Positions 1 through 13,027 of a DNA stretch of 64,000 bases are shown here, piece after piece. The position numbers and the translations under genes are program-made. Below the pieces are notes generated by a model. The model saw only the letters and a list, made by a program, of their open reading frames with translations, searched no databases and was not told the origin of the DNA. How positions within the stretch are numbered: position 1 is the stretch's first letter; each line of letters begins with the position of its first letter. The DNA is from Gongronella butleri (Eukaryota; Mucoromycota; Mucoromycetes; Mucorales; Cunninghamellaceae). The DNA lies in assembly GCA_025201375.1 (NCBI GenBank), contig JAIWZP010000041.1, positions 1-64,000 on the forward strand, written 5' to 3'.

Positions 1-2
1 AG

Positions 3-860
<858 letters not shown>

Positions 861-1589
861 ATTTTCCCCCCTCTCCCCCTCTCTCGTACATAATCTCCCC
901 CCTTCCCTTTTTTTTTCCCCCTCTCTTCTCCTCCGTTTAAATATCATCTTTTTCCTTCCTGTTGAATTCATTGGTTTCAAAATGAAATAAAAATTAGTAG
1001 TATGATCCAAAAGCAAGACAATGGTCTGAAAAATGTCAATAATTATTGTGGCCACGAAAATGGATGATTTCGTGCGCAGCAGGCTGTTGTTTCCCAATTC
1101 GCCTGGAGCTCACGCAAAAAAAAAAAAAAAAAGGCTCGTCTCTTTTTTTTTTCTTGCACTTGCAGCATATGATACTGTATACAGTGGTATCATATTTTGT
1201 CCTTTTCCATCATCATGAATGCACTACTTTATGATACATCATCAGCAAACCGCTCCTCGTCGGCTATCATACGGACAGCAATGCAACGCGCTCGCTTTCA
1301 ATTTCAGTCTATGATACTACGTATCATATCACATCATACCAGTATCATATGAAAAGGATCCCAATTTTTTCGCGTTTTTTTTTTTGCATTTTTTACGGAA
1401 TCTTCCACCACCAGCGGGATCATGCGAACACCCTCTCTAGCAAATGCGCACAGCGCTTCAATACGGGTCTGTACGACTATCATAATTCATACCGGTAAAT
1501 CATACAGTATGATATGTTCTATGTGATGCAGCAGGCATACAGAAGCATGCTACGACACTCCACAAACTGCGGTGAACATTTTGCCCTTG
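861..1589. other. Intergenic, 3' flank of Hsp70 with palindromic TATGATAC cluster
   Basis: No credible gene. 861-1030 is CT-rich 3' UTR/terminator-like sequence with an AATAAA near 986. 1167-1515 holds repeated TATGATA/TATCATA words, several in inverted pairs (described separately). Confidence 0.6.
1167..1515. repeat. Cluster of TATGATAC inverted repeats
   Basis: The word TATGATA or its complement occurs about eight times in 350 bp. Two pairs form perfect hairpins: ATATGATAC at 1167-1175 with GTATCATAT at 1187-1195 (11-nt spacer, itself containing TGTATACA), and TATGATAC at 1310-1317 with GTATCATA at 1321-1328 (3-nt spacer). Others lie near 1230, 1265, 1342, 1478 and 1508. Function unknown; it could be a binding-site array or a decayed satellite. 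Confidence 0.6.
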
Positions 1590-4000
1590 GAAAGCGTGTT
1601 TTTCGAACTTTGCAGGCTTGTTGCGCTTCCAGAATTTTTTTTACAGCCTCGTCGCCCGCCAACGAAAGACGCATCGCAATGTGAACTACAGCCCATTGCT
1701 TACGATGAGTCCGCTCGATTTTTTTTGAGCCTGCAAATTCCAAAAATCTTCAATTTGTCCTATTTTGCGCTCCTCTCACAATCTGCTTGGTCAATCCCGC
1801 TCAAAAACTGCTGCATTGGATTCAGCGCGAAATTTGCAACAAAAAAGTTTAAAACACCAAAGCGCTGCGACCACTTTTTAAAAATTCAGGGGTCACACAT
1901 TTAAATCCCAAAAACGGGCAATTTCGAACTCCGAGTGATCAATGCATTTCAAACAGGTAATTCCGACGAATCGCAATTGGCACACAAAATGACAGACGCC
2001 CTGAATTAAGAAAAAGGTCCAAAGAGTGACGCATGAACGGCGATCGACTGACAAAAAGTACCAACTTTGGTCACAATTTTTTTTGCAAAAATTTAAGGGT
2101 TGACACTTCCAAATTAGGTTGCGTGAATTGCATGGAATTTTTATTTTTTTTATTTTTTTATTTTTTTTATTTGCAGATTTTTGTGTGCTGGGTGGGCTAC
2201 AGCCTGGTGAAATGACCGATGCAAAAAGTTAAAACCCAAGCTAGCATGTTGCAAGTCATTCCATTAGATGCTCTGATCCCTAGTTTCAAGCAAATCTGCA
2301 ATAAAAATCGGGGGTCGATTAGGCCGTTCTCGAGCGAATCGCGATTAAAGATTTTGTCGAAAAAGTGGATTTTCTCTACCAGTTTTGGCCATCCACCGGT
2401 GAAACTGGTTTCATTCGATAAAGGTTCAACAAATGCTTTCGACACGTTACAGTAAAAGCGCCAAGGTTTGTCTTGTCAGTTGACGAGAAAATCATGAATG
2501 AAAATTTATAAAATATTTGATCGACTTTTGCAAGCGTACAAAAGTCATCCGTCGGGCAAAAAAAACATTCCAGAAGTGTCGTGCCTCGTGCGACCGCGTC
2601 TCATTCGAACAGTGCAAGTTCCATTGCGATCCAAGGACGACAAGTTGACAAGCCAGTCCGGGATTTGTGAAAATGTCGCCATTTTGAATTCATAAGCACA
2701 ACGACTTGTTTGACATCTTGTTTTCAATGTCCAGTTGGAAAAGACGCGCCGAAATAGCCTTCTGCAAATCTTTTCGGGGACTGATTTATCTTGATTTGTC
2801 GTGTCAAATCCTGGATTTGTAAAAATTGCAAAACAAAATGGAAATCACAACAACGGTCTGTTTGACTTCTGGTTTTCAAGGTCTTTTTGTAAAGAAACAC
2901 ACGTTACTGTAAAATAACCAAATGGCAATGGATTTTAGACGATCCGACAATGATTTGTGGTGGTCAACATGGACTTTTGTGGAAATTTGTGAAAACGGTG
3001 CTTGTCTCGACAACAATAATGGTCTGATTGTACTCTTTCTAAATTTTTCCAGGAAGAGTGATGTCCAGCAATCCAAGTGCTAGGTTTAATGGCGATCCAA
3101 CAAAGATTTTGCTGCGAAATGATTTCGACAAAATTCGCTCCAGCCAAAATTTTGGGCAATGTCGTGTTTCTCGCCGAAGGAGGTCGGTCATAATTAGGTG
3201 CCTGTGCCTAGTATGATAGATCAGCGTTCATTTTATTGCACATCTTTGTTTAAAAAGCCATTTTAATTGCATTAAACGCTGCTCTCCCACCGGGACACCG
3301 GAGGTTTAGACCCATGGTTTGATTTCAGTCGCGGTCATGTGATTATTTGGTCGGTTAAGAATTAGTTGGATGCGTTTTAAACAACTAAACATATTTTGTG
3401 TATATAATCTTGTTCGAACGCCGAACCGCCTGATCGACCTCCGTTTTTTATTTTTGTTTTCTGAGAAGAGAGGGGCAAAATCCTCTAGATGGAAAAGCTT
3501 CGTGGTGCTACCACGAGTCTTTGATGGTGAAATGATTTTTTTTTCAAATTTGATGAGAAAAAAAAAGTTGGTCAGGTCAAGATGCATCTGGAGGGTCCCC
3601 GGCTTGAGAAGCTCAAGCCCAGCCAGAGTATCCAAATCCGTTTGGCAACCTACACATTGGTGACTGGAGAGTCATATCATTAGATGCACTGAACCCGTCT
3701 TTCTAAGCAAATCTGCAATAAAAATCGGGGGTCGATTGAGCCAGTGTCGAGGAAATGACGATCAAACTCAAATTTTAAAAACTCGAATTTCTTGATAGGT
3801 TTTGATCGCACGTTGGTGAAATTGGGTTTATTCGACAGTGAGATTCGAATCGCGCATCTTTTGTCACGGCAGCACACAGTGATTTTCCTTGACCATTTCC
3901 GAGAAAATTGGGCTTGAAATATTTGATTGGATCTTGTAAACGTGCAAAGTTTGCACATCGTCTTTGCCGGGCAGGGACAAAATGACACGCGTGCACGACT
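1590..4000. repeat. Dispersed repeat family A, copy 1
   Basis: AT-rich, apparently non-coding repeat. It aligns by eye in the same order with 31617-35120, and in parts with about 37440-38150 and 43110-43760. Shared words include TACAGCCTCGTC, GGTCACACATTTAAATCCCA, CCCAAGCTAGC, GCAATAAAAATCGGGGGTCGA and GAGAAGAGAG followed by CCTCTAGATGG. It contains no ORF conserved between copies. Copy 1 is interrupted by a 247-bp insertion at 3179-3425. Its origin (relic retroelement or other) is unknown. Confidence 0.7.
3179..3425. mobile_element. 247-bp insertion with 7-bp target duplication
   Basis: Against the other copy of repeat A (34540-34570, ...CTCGCCGAACTGCC...), this copy has about 240 extra bases. 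They are flanked by CGCCGAA on the left (3172-3178) and CGCCGAA on the right (3419-3425), as expected for a target-site duplication. The insert has no ORF and no obvious terminal inverted repeat. It could be a short SINE-like or MITE-like element. Confidence 0.5.
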
Positions 4001-5053
4001 TTTTCCGCATGTAAGTTTTCAACCTGATCGAATGAAAAGGTAACGCGCTATGGCCAAAATTGTGAAATTATGGGGAAATGGCGATTTTCTCGTCAACGGC
4101 CTAATTGACACCCTGTTTTCAACGTCATTCCAAGAAGCGGGAGGCCGAAATACCCAAATGAAATGATTTCATGGAGGCTAAGGGAATTCAAGGACGTGCC
4201 ACGTCGGTTTTGAAAATTCGCCATTTTTCTTCGATTTACCTAGGGGTGCTGTCGAGGATTTTGACATGATGAAAGCCAGGTCCCCGGATCACCGCGTCCT
4301 TTGACTCACGGGTAAACACACCTTGTTTATCAACGAAAACGACATGAAAACCAGATGTCAATCATCTGCTTTTGACGATGAATGAGATTTGCTGCGTATT
4401 GGAGCATGTTTTTGATCCAAGGTTAACTCGACGAAGATTAGCTGCAGTGTCTTGAAACAAGGCTCACTAGAACGAGGTTGCTCTGAAGCGTCTATAGATG
4501 TTCGTGATTTATAATAAAAATGAAAGAAGTTTGCTGGATCAGATGCGAGGCAAAAATGAGCTCGTTTTTTTGCCATTTGAATGGATGATAGTTTGTCTCA
4601 TAACCATGTTAGCCGTCCATTTTTCGCTTTAAATTCACGCACCTGGTGGATCACTAGCTTATTGGCGCGCCGGTGCGGCTCTAGGAGCGCGTTTTTCCTG
4701 TGCAATCCGCGATTAAAGTAAAATCCAATATCGCTCATTGCTACAGTAGTCAACCAATAATGGGCTACGCTCTTTTTCGATATTTTTAGTGGTTTCTCCA
4801 CGTCTTTTTTCTTGTGGGAAAGTTTAGTGTCATTCTGGAGACCCATTTCTTCCATTTTTGTTTGGGCTTGTCCGGGGCCCTTTTGCCCAATATGCACCCA
4901 GAGCCTTTGGAACGATGGATAGGCTCGGTGCAATGACAGCGCGTCCAAAAAGGCAGCTAAAACGGGCAAGACGGGCTGGTTTTCAAATTGAAAAATTGGG
5001 TGCATCGCTTCCCCTGAGACTTTTTTTTTTCTTTTCGCGATATTTCTTATTTT
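4001..5053. other. Intergenic, AT-rich; promoter side of Arp10
   Basis: No gene supported. The last 60 bp before the Arp10 start are a CT/T-rich tract, as seen upstream of most genes here. Confidence 0.5.
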
Positions 5054-5475
5054 ATGACCACCACCTCGATATCCACGGAGCCTCTGACGTCGTCGTATCT
5101 GTCGAGCTATGCGACGTCGTCGTCTCTACATACATTTACGCGGCGCCATTCGATTTACGGCACGGAGGACAGGGTCGTTTTGGATATTGGATCACTGTAT
5201 ATCAAGTGTGGTTTCTCGGGCGAGTCGCATCCGCGACACATTGTGCCAACGTGGACGAATCTCGATCGATCCAAGCTTAAGGATGGCGAGGCGTATCGAA
5301 TTGATGCCGAGGTAAGGCTTGAATTGCTCGAAAAAGGGGTTTTTGACGCATTCTTATGTTTGAACATGTAGATGAAGGAGTTGTACACGCTGGATATCAT
5401 GGCGCAGGGCAACATTGATGTCATTGAGGACAAACTCAAGCGACTCTTGCACGACATTTATTTTCGGTAAAACGT

Positions 5476-5510
<35 letters not shown>

Positions 5511-6615
5511 AAGAAAAGGAAACCTCATTAATTTTTCTTTTTTTCTTTTTTTTTTTTTTTAAAAAAAAAGCTTGCTGTTGACCGAGCCGAAATCGCGCAA
5601 GGTGATTCTTTGCGAATCGCCGCTGACACCTGTAATTTTGAAGCAGACGGTTGCGCGGTTGCTGTTTGACTATTTCCAAGTGCCGTCGCTGACGTTTGTG
5701 CCTGTGCATTTGACGGCATTACTGACGACGGGGGTGACGACGGGGCTTGTGGTGGACGTTGGCCATTTGGAGACGACGGTTGTGCCCATTTACAGCGCGC
5801 GGCCCATGGTGCCGTGCATGTCGTCGTCACCATTGGCGGGCGACGCGGTGTCCAATCGGCTGCGTGCCTTGTTGCTCGCGCATGGACGCCTGATTCCTCC
5901 ATCGCACTTGCACTTGTCGCTCGCGCCGCAAGTGTCGATTCCACAGGCCGTTTTGACGCGCGAGCTCTTAGAGGCGCTCAAGACGCAGCTCTTGTTCTGC
6001 ACGGTGCCGCCCGACACGACGCGATCGACCGGTGGCGCGCGCTTTGATACCCTTCCGCCTGCGGAGCAGCAGCAATGGCAGCGCGACAATAGCCACGCGA
6101 CAGACATGTACTCTGCACTGCCCAACGAGAAGGCGAAATTGTGGATTCCCGGGTGGATCCGCGCACACGCGATGGCGATTCTATTTGACGGCAGCAACGA
6201 GGACGACTACCAATTCGATGCGAGCGACGACCATGAGGACATGGACGGCTTGGCACACACGATCCTCGACACGCTGCTCAAGCTGCCGTCGGACCTGCGC
6301 AAACCACTCACACAGTCACTGCTCATCATTGGCGGCACCGCCATGGTCCCCGGGTTCCACGCAAGGCTCTTGCACACGCTGGATGCCATCCTAAAGTCCC
6401 CAACCCCGCACGAGGCACGCAGATACCACCCGCTCATGGGCCTCGCGTCGCATTTTGCGTGCTTGGATCACAAATCCACACTCTTCAAAGGCAATGTCCG
6501 CGGATGGATTGGCGGATCGTTGATGGGGTCTCTCAAATTGTCTGGCAAGGAACTTGTCAAGGAGAAATTCAACGGCACTGTGGCCGATTGGAGCGTTACG
6601 ACGCGCGATGTATAG
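5054..6615 (+). CDS. ARP10: Actin-related protein Arp10-like (dynactin subunit)
   Basis: Three exons (5054-5311, 5372-5466, 5571-6615) join in frame to a 465-residue protein. After a Ser/Thr-rich N-terminus, an actin-type phosphate-1 segment (VVLDIGSLYIKCGFSGES, about residues 41-58) is followed by DIYFRLLLTEPKSRKVILCE across the second splice junction, and by FVPVHLTALLTTG and LVVDVGHLETTVVPIY. These are characteristic of the Arp10/Arp11 family, which caps the dynactin Arp1 filament at its pointed end and helps target dynein to membranes. Actin family membership is clear. The Arp10 assignment rests on the divergent nucleotide loops and the LLLTEP/CESPLTP region. Intron 2 is unusual: about 32 A after the donor and T-runs before the acceptor. 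The start is the first ATG after a CT/T-rich leader. Confidence 0.85.
5467..5570 (+). other. Arp10 intron 2 with complementary A- and T-tracts
   Basis: The donor GTAAAACGTC is followed by about 32 consecutive A. The 3' half contains long T-runs, and the intron ends in an A-run and AG. Joining 5466 to 5571 restores a continuous actin-like frame, so the intron is well supported. Confidence 0.8.
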
Positions 6616-6972
6616 TAAAAAAAAAAAAAAAAAACACGCCAATTATAACAAAAAGTAGCCTATGAACAACAGGGGAAGATTCCCGGGGGAAGTTTTTTTA
6701 TGAGGTATATTGAAATGTTTGAGCGGTTTACATTTTTTTCGAGTTGGCATTAGTGAGAGGTAAATCGAGGCAAAAGGGGAATAGAAAGTGGGATGAGGCG
6801 AGGATGGAGGCGGAGGGGGAGGGGGACAAGCGCGTACAAAAATGAGAGAGAGAGAAAAGGGGGGTAGGGGCTTTGTACAAACGGCTCTTTAACAGCGCAA
6901 TGCAAAAAAAAAGTGAGAAAGAGAGAGAAAGAGAGGGAGAGAGAGAAAAATGGTGATACAAGAGGGGGAGGG
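6616..6972. other. Convergent 3' intergenic region
   Basis: Lies between the ends of Arp10 (+) and the LIM-binding protein (-). Contains an A-run after the Arp10 stop and GA-rich simple sequence at 6770-6950. No gene seen. Confidence 0.6.
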
Positions 6973-9103
6973 TTATTTTGTAGATGCTGGTGTGGCCGAT
7001 GTCATCATGAAATCGTCCAAATCGGCAAAGGCATTTGGGAAAAAGGAGCCATTGGGGATCATTGTGTGTGTTTCTGCCATATTGATCATTTGGCTCGGTA
7101 TGGCAAAGGGTGTTGGCGTTGCCATGGGGGTCATTTGTTTGAAAAAGTCGTCCTGCGGTGGGACCGCGTGTGGTGGGCGCATCATCATGTTGCTTGTGCT
7201 GGTATACGAGGGTGCATGGCTGTTTATGGGTGCGCTGGATGACGATGCCACGGCTGCCGCGGCGACGGCTGCTGCTGCTGTTGCCGCCGCTGCTGTTGCT
7301 GTTGCGGTTACAGGAGCCGCAGGGTGATGTGTCGCGTCATTGGTCGGCTGTGGCGTCGCGTCCTGTTCCACATGCTCTTTGTTTGCGGCGCCTTTTAATG
7401 ATTTCCGTCGATTTTGTCGCTTGGCCGGCAGCTTTCGCTTTTTCGCGGCCGGGGACCCGCTTGCCTTTGGCAGCTTTGGTGACGCCTTTTTTGGTGGTGA
7501 TGAGGGTTTGGGAAGCGATGGCTGTTGCGCGTCTATTTGCGCTGCCAAAGACTGTAAGCTGTCTAAATTTGAAAAAAAAACCCCCGCGTCAATGGATGGC
7601 CCCGCCCCCTCCTCTTTGGCACGCGACTTGCCTCGTCCAGAGAGTCCATAGACCGAAGCATAAGCCATGACATCCTCGAGATCCGTTGCAATGTCCAAGA
7701 GCTGGTGAATAATTAAAGTTGTTGAGAAAAAGAATCCATCTTGTTTGTTTTTTTTTTACCTGTAGCATGTGATATACCCGCTCAGGCAGGCCCCATGCAT
7801 TGACAAAAGAGGGCGGCGCGGTTTTCTTTTTGCCCAGGGCGCTGTAGGCGACGAAATGGTCGTGCTGTTGGCAGATGAACGTCAAATATTGGATTTTGGC
7901 AACACCGTCCATCCAAGCCCAGCGACAAAATAAGGTGCCGGATGCCATTGTCTATACAAAGAAAAGTGCCTAATTAAGACACATCCCTGAAAGAAAAAAA
8001 AAAGGTTGTGTTACCAAAGATCCGTCTTCGTATCGAAAGATGAAATTGGCTTTGGCGCAATCCACGTCGAGCAGGCCGCCCACGACCGATTCAACCGTTT
8101 GTTCAAAGCAGAATTGAAGCGACACCAGGCCACATTGATACAAGGTATAGAGAAAAGTGGCCATGGAGCCATGTGAAAGATCTAAAAAAAAACAAAAAAA
8201 AACAAAAAAATGAGCAAATCGACGACGACTCGAGGCGCGCGATGCGGGGGGGAAAGGGGGAGAAGGTCACCAGTCCTGTTTTCCCTTTTGCTTTTTTTTT
8301 TTCACACATACAATAGGATTTCTGCTCTTTGGTGTCGATATTGCACAAGGACCACTTGATCAGGCATGACATGGCAAATGTATCATGCATCAAATTATGC
8401 CAATAGGTCTTGTCCGTCGCGAGCTTTACGAATAATAAAAAAAGACAATTGAGACTCCATGGCTCGTGCGTGGGCGGGGCTGGCAAAACCCAATGCGGCG
8501 ATCAACTTACTTGTTGACTGGGAGACAGTTGATCCATGACCTGCATAAGCCGATAGATTCCGTGGCCGGTGACTTGCCTATCACAATTTAAAAAAAAAAA
8601 AGAGAATGAGAAAATGCAATTGGGGGGGCACACCAAGGAAAGCACAATGGCTGCTTGTTTTCTTTTCTTTTTTACCTGGTGTCGACGGGCATTGCAGTGT
8701 GAAACGACATGTCGTGCCTTTGAATGATGGTGTTTGGATTTGGGGAGCCCTGAGCGGATGCGCCAGGCTGTTTCAATTGCTGTTGCACGATGTTTTGCTG
8801 TGCTTGTTGGAGGAGTTGCTGCTGCTGTTGTTGCTGAAGCATCTGTTTTTGCCTAAAAAACTGGCGTGCCTGGTCCTGCGTGCGGATCATGCCCTGATGA
8901 TATTGGCTTATATCGGCGGGATGAGGAGCGGGGCTCACTATGGTCGCACCAGCGGCGTGTGTCGCGCCTGGCAGCGCCGCCTGGATGGCCATTCCTGCAA
9001 CGGGATTGGCACCGGCTGTCGTTCCTTGTTGGGCGTGCACCTGCTGTTGCTGCTGTGGCGCGAAGGACCCGTGCGTGTGCACGAGCGAAGCGGCGGTCGA
9101 CAT
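6973..9103 (-). CDS. LIM-domain-binding protein (Ldb1/PtaB/Adn1/Mfg1 family)
   Basis: Six exons on the minus strand (9103-8676, 8577-8511, 8423-8312, 8181-8015, 7951-7760, 7701-6973) splice in frame to 564 residues. The N-terminus is Gln-rich, with a poly-Q run near 8820-8840. The LIM-binding domain runs from about residue 140 to 345: HGIYRLMQVMDQLSP, TYWHNLMHDTFAMSC, LVSLQFCFEQTVESVV and the WMDGVAKIQYLTF block. The C-terminus is Lys/Ser/Pro-rich with an Ala-rich stretch and a likely nuclear localisation patch (AAKKRKLPAKRQNRR). Family knowledge: these are transcription cofactors bridging LIM-domain or Flo8/Som1-type factors and controlling adhesion, hyphal growth and development in fungi. 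An alternative in-frame ATG at 9151 would add 16 residues; I preferred 9103 because the sequence above it looks non-coding. Confidence 0.8.
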
Positions 9104-9602
9104 AAACGCGGAATTTGAGAGAGTTGTGCAAAAGGAAGAGGGCCACCACAAAACGAGTTGAACGAGAAAGCGTCAGAGGGATGGAAAAACCTCGTCGTTG
9201 ACTATCAAAAAGGAAAGAAAAGAAAAAAAGAAAAAAAAAAGGGGGAGGAAGGGGGAAGGGGGCAAGGCCGAATGGGTATCCTTGAGGCGCGAGACGTGAA
9301 AAAAAGCCAAAAAGGAACAAGAAAACGGGAAAAAAGGCGGCGGACTGGAGTCTTTTGGCGCGAAAAAGAGCGAAATAAACAAAGAGAGCGAGAAAGAAAA
9401 AGAAAAGGGGAAAGAAAGAGGGCAAATCGTGAAAAATAACAACAAAGAAAGTGAGAGGGAAAAGAAAGGGAAAAAAAGGGGGGGAGGAGGGCAAGCGAAA
9501 AAAAAAAAAAAAAAAAAAAGGTTGGCTCATGGCCATATTTGGGACGCCTTCATTTCTCTTTTTGCAGGGAGAGGGGGGCCGTTTTGGACGAATCAAAAGC
9601 AT
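9104..9602. other. Intergenic, GA-rich simple sequence
   Basis: 5' flank of the LIM-binding gene and 3' flank of the coiled-coil gene, both minus strand. Purine-rich on the plus strand (A/G runs and a 20-A run near 9500), so CT-rich upstream of the LIM-binding gene. No ORF of interest. Confidence 0.6.
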
Positions 9603-12054
9603 TTACACCATCACAAACGGATGCTCTTTATTCTTTGTGAGCCAATTGGGCGTGAAGCCAAGGGTTGTGTGCCTGTCATCCAGCAAATGATCCAAGCTCG
9701 TTGATGGTGGCAATCGCGCGCGTCGAATGGTGGGGATGGAGCGCGACGGAGCTGGCGACGGGGCCATTGGAGCGCGGCGGAGGTTGTTTTCGGCGGTTGG
9801 TGGATTATTATGATTTGATGGCGAGCGTGGCGGTGGCGGTGAGAGCAAAAGGAAGGACAGTGCGGCCAATGGTTGTGGATTTGGGGTCGATTGCTGGTGT
9901 TTGCGGCGGATAATGTCCTGCTCGACCCATGCCTCCAATTCGGTCACCTTTTTGACATAGTCGGTCTGCAAGTCGTTCATGGTCATTCGCAATTGGCCAA
10001 TTTCCTTGAGCATGCGCTGGCCGAGCTGCACCATCACGTCATCTTCCTCGGCCAGCTGGCCAACGTCCACGAGAATCGACTCGAGCAGCGTGTTGCTCAT
10101 CCCCGCAACGTGAATCATATCAAACGTCTGCCGAAGCCGCCGATTCAGCGTGCGCACGTCCGTGCCTTGCAAACGATCGAGCAAATGACAAGCGCGCGTA
10201 TAAAAAGACGCGTAAGGATGCTGTTGTTGCTGTTGCTGCTGTTGCTGCTGTTGCTGCTGTAGGTGCTGTTGCACCTGTTGCTGCGATGGTTGCAATTGCT
10301 GCAGACGTGGCCAAGCCGATGGCTGGAATGACGTCGTCGGAGGCGGAATACACGCAGCCGATGACGATGATGGCTGGTGCGCGCAAGAAGGGTCATCCGA
10401 GGGACATCCGCAGTATGAGGACATGGACGAAACAGACGCAGTGGACGAGAATGGAATCGTGTTGGCCGAAATCTAAAAAAAAAAAAAAAAAAAGGATGAG
10501 CTCCTTTTTTTTTTTATCTTTTTCTGATGTATGACGTCGATTGCCCCTTTTTTGTATGTCTTGTGGTCCACGACCATCAAAAAAAGTGACACGCATGTTT
10601 CTCTCTCTCTCTTTTTTTTTCTACAAAAAAGGACATATTTGGGGCTCCTATCGTCCTTACACAAGATGACATGGGATCCAATGGCAGCCTTTGTTGTTGA
10701 TCTGGCAGCATGTAGTGAAAATGATAGTGGACAACCTCATCTTTCTTGGACACGGCAGTGTTTGTGGTGGAAGAGGATGTGCTTGCCGTAGGTTGATCCT
10801 TGACGTGCGGATGGATGGTCGATAGCGGTGCTGACGAGCTCAATGGCGTCTGGAGACGCGACGCAGTGGTGGTGGTGGCGGCAGCCCCCGTGGCGTGATC
10901 CTTGGTGGACGTGCTGGGGCGCAATTTGGGCAACCAATTACTCGGCACGGGATCTTCAGGATCATGATCTTTGCATTTTAGCGACGCGCACAGCATATCT
11001 TGCATAAGAAAAAAACAAAACAAATGGATGATGTAAATAGCTTGCAGGATGAAATCAAACGAGAGAAAGTCACCAGGTCCTTTTTTTTTTTTTTTTTACC
11101 ATAATTCGCCTTTAACTTTTTGTACTTGCACTCCATCAGTAGGCTATTTTTGCGCGCCATGGCCAATTCCCTTGTCGTGTCATCGAGCTGCAGCCTCAAT
11201 GCATCCTCGCGGCCATCGGCGTCTCTGGCCATCACCTTGAAAATCCTCAGTCGCTCCACTTGTTTAGATTGATGCTTCAGTTCGTTGCCCAATTCCATGC
11301 AGCGCTCGTTCACTCGGTCCAATTCCAACGCCGTCTCTTGCAATGACTAGACTCACAAAAATAAAAAAAAGTGTCAATTGCATTTCTTTTTTTCATCTTT
11401 ATGCGCGCCGTCGGGGGGAAGAGGCATCTTCCTGTATGCATCACATGCTTGCTGCTATTTACCTTTTGTGATTTTTGCCACTGCCAGGTCACCCGGTCCT
11501 TTTCCTCCTGCAATTCTTGCTTGGCACACTCCATCTCCTCCAGCAGCTGTTCCAAGGTGGCCACCTTGAGCTTGCCGTCGCTGATCTAATAAAAAAAAAA
11601 AAAAAAAAAAACAGAGAAAATTTGAGCATGTCATGCGTCATTTATGAGGGATTGCATGAAAAAAAAAAAGCAAAGAGGGCGTCATACCTGTTGTTCGAGG
11701 ATGTCCTTTGTCTGTCTTGAATCTCGAAGGAGAGCTTCATGCTTGACCAGCAAATCTTGACCAATTTCTAAAGTGGAAGAAAAAAGCAAGCCATAATTTA
11801 ATATGCACAAAACTTGGATCCAAGGGAGGTCTTTTTTTTTTACCTGCAGCAAGGCGGGTATCGTCTTCAAGTTTGCGCATCGAGTCGTAGACCGGCGCAT
11901 AGCGAGCACAATTGGCGTCGGTGCAGCAAGGACAGGTGCTTTGTAGGTCTGGCGTCGGCACGTTTCTCGACAGCCATTGTTGCAATGATTCCTCTGTCGA
12001 TGGCAAGAACGAGGCGAGGTGGTCGTCATGGTTCTTGTCGCGGTAGCGAGACAT
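9603..12054 (-). CDS. Uncharacterised coiled-coil protein with poly-Q tract
   Basis: Six exons (12054-11844, 11767-11688, 11585-11463, 11346-11100, 10998-10661, 10472-9603) splice in frame to 622 residues. Residues 1-70 include a Cys-rich patch (STCPCCTDANCARYAP). Residues of about 55-215 are strongly heptad-like (EQLLEEMECAKQELQEEKD, LDRVNERCMELGNELKHQSK) and should form a coiled coil. A Ser/Thr/Pro-rich linker follows, then a Gln-run (10216-10262) and a second helical segment (LLESILVDVGQLAEEDDVMV), then a basic Ser/Pro-rich tail. I do not recognise the family. The architecture suggests a scaffold or tether rather than an enzyme, which is inference. All junctions use GTAAxx/GTATGA donors and keep frame, so the gene model is reasonably secure. 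Confidence 0.7.
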
Positions 12055-13027
12055 GATTGGATGCGCGAGCGTGTAAAAAAGAGCGACAGGCAATTAAAAA
12101 AAAAGGAAAAAAAATCTCGAAGGACGTGCCGTCCGCAAGAAAAAGCAAGAGAGAGAGACGGTGCAAGGGAACGAAAATGAACAAGGAACCCAGCTAGCTG
12201 AAGAGCATAAAGCTGAAGAGACGCAAGTGTGCAATAAAAAGGAGAGAAACGATACAGAGAAAGAGAGAGAGAGAAAAAAAAAAAAAAAAAGAAAGAGAAC
12301 AAAAAAATTAAGGGGCGGGGGCGCAGGGCACGCTTTTTATTTTTAAAAGACAGGCAAGCAAAAAGATGCGTCTTCTCCCCCTCCCCTTCCCCCTCAAGAC
12401 TTGTCTGATTTGCAGTCAGCATCCAAGGTGGCACAAAACACGTGTCGCCTTTTTCATTTCAGGATCAGTGTTTGATGGACCTTTTTGGATGATGCAATGT
12501 GGATGTGCGACCCAGCGTCACCCACGTCACCTGACGCGCTCCCTTCTTGGCCAAGGCCAAGGCCCAAAAAAAAAAAAAAATAATAGTTGGTAGCGTTTTT
12601 TTTTTTTTTTTTTTTTTTTTTACCATGTCGGCTGAACCTCGGATGCCCTGGTTTCAGGCACAGCGAGCGGTCTTGGTTTGTGATAGGTCCGCGCTATTTT
12701 TGGCCTTTTGGCAGCCCTTCTGGGGATGCTGCATGATGCGCCACCGCTGTCATCCACTTTTTTAGTCAAATGGAAGCCTTGCTTTGCCTTTTCATCCATG
12801 GAAAGAATGACAAAAAGGCCAAGACCTGCTTTGCATTGGTGGTCATCCTTCCATCTGACGCATATAAATGGTGCTTATCGTTCCTGTTCTTGCCTTCTTT
12901 TTCTTTTTCTTCACGAATTGTTTTTTTGACTTTTTATCCACATTGCTTCTTCACACTCGCACGCACACGCCATCATCCCGCTTTTTTTCCCACTCTTCTC
13001 TTATACCCCCCACCATCTCATCTCATC
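12055..13027. other. Intergenic region with promoter of the 64-residue gene
   Basis: Contains A- and T-runs (12280-12290, 12598-12622) and low-complexity GA sequence. A short ORF begins at 12625 but has no family features. No convincing gene until the TATA box near 12863. Confidence 0.5.
12863..12868 (+). promoter_or_regulatory. TATA box
   Basis: TATAAA about 165 bp upstream of the ATG at 13028, followed by a CT-rich stretch and CACACT/CACACG repeats typical of a transcription start region. Confidence 0.5.

Noticed and set aside
12625..12765. Short ORF starting MSAEPRMPWF after a T-run
   Set aside because: No homologous motif, no promoter, and the T-run before it resembles intron or spacer sequence rather than a leader.
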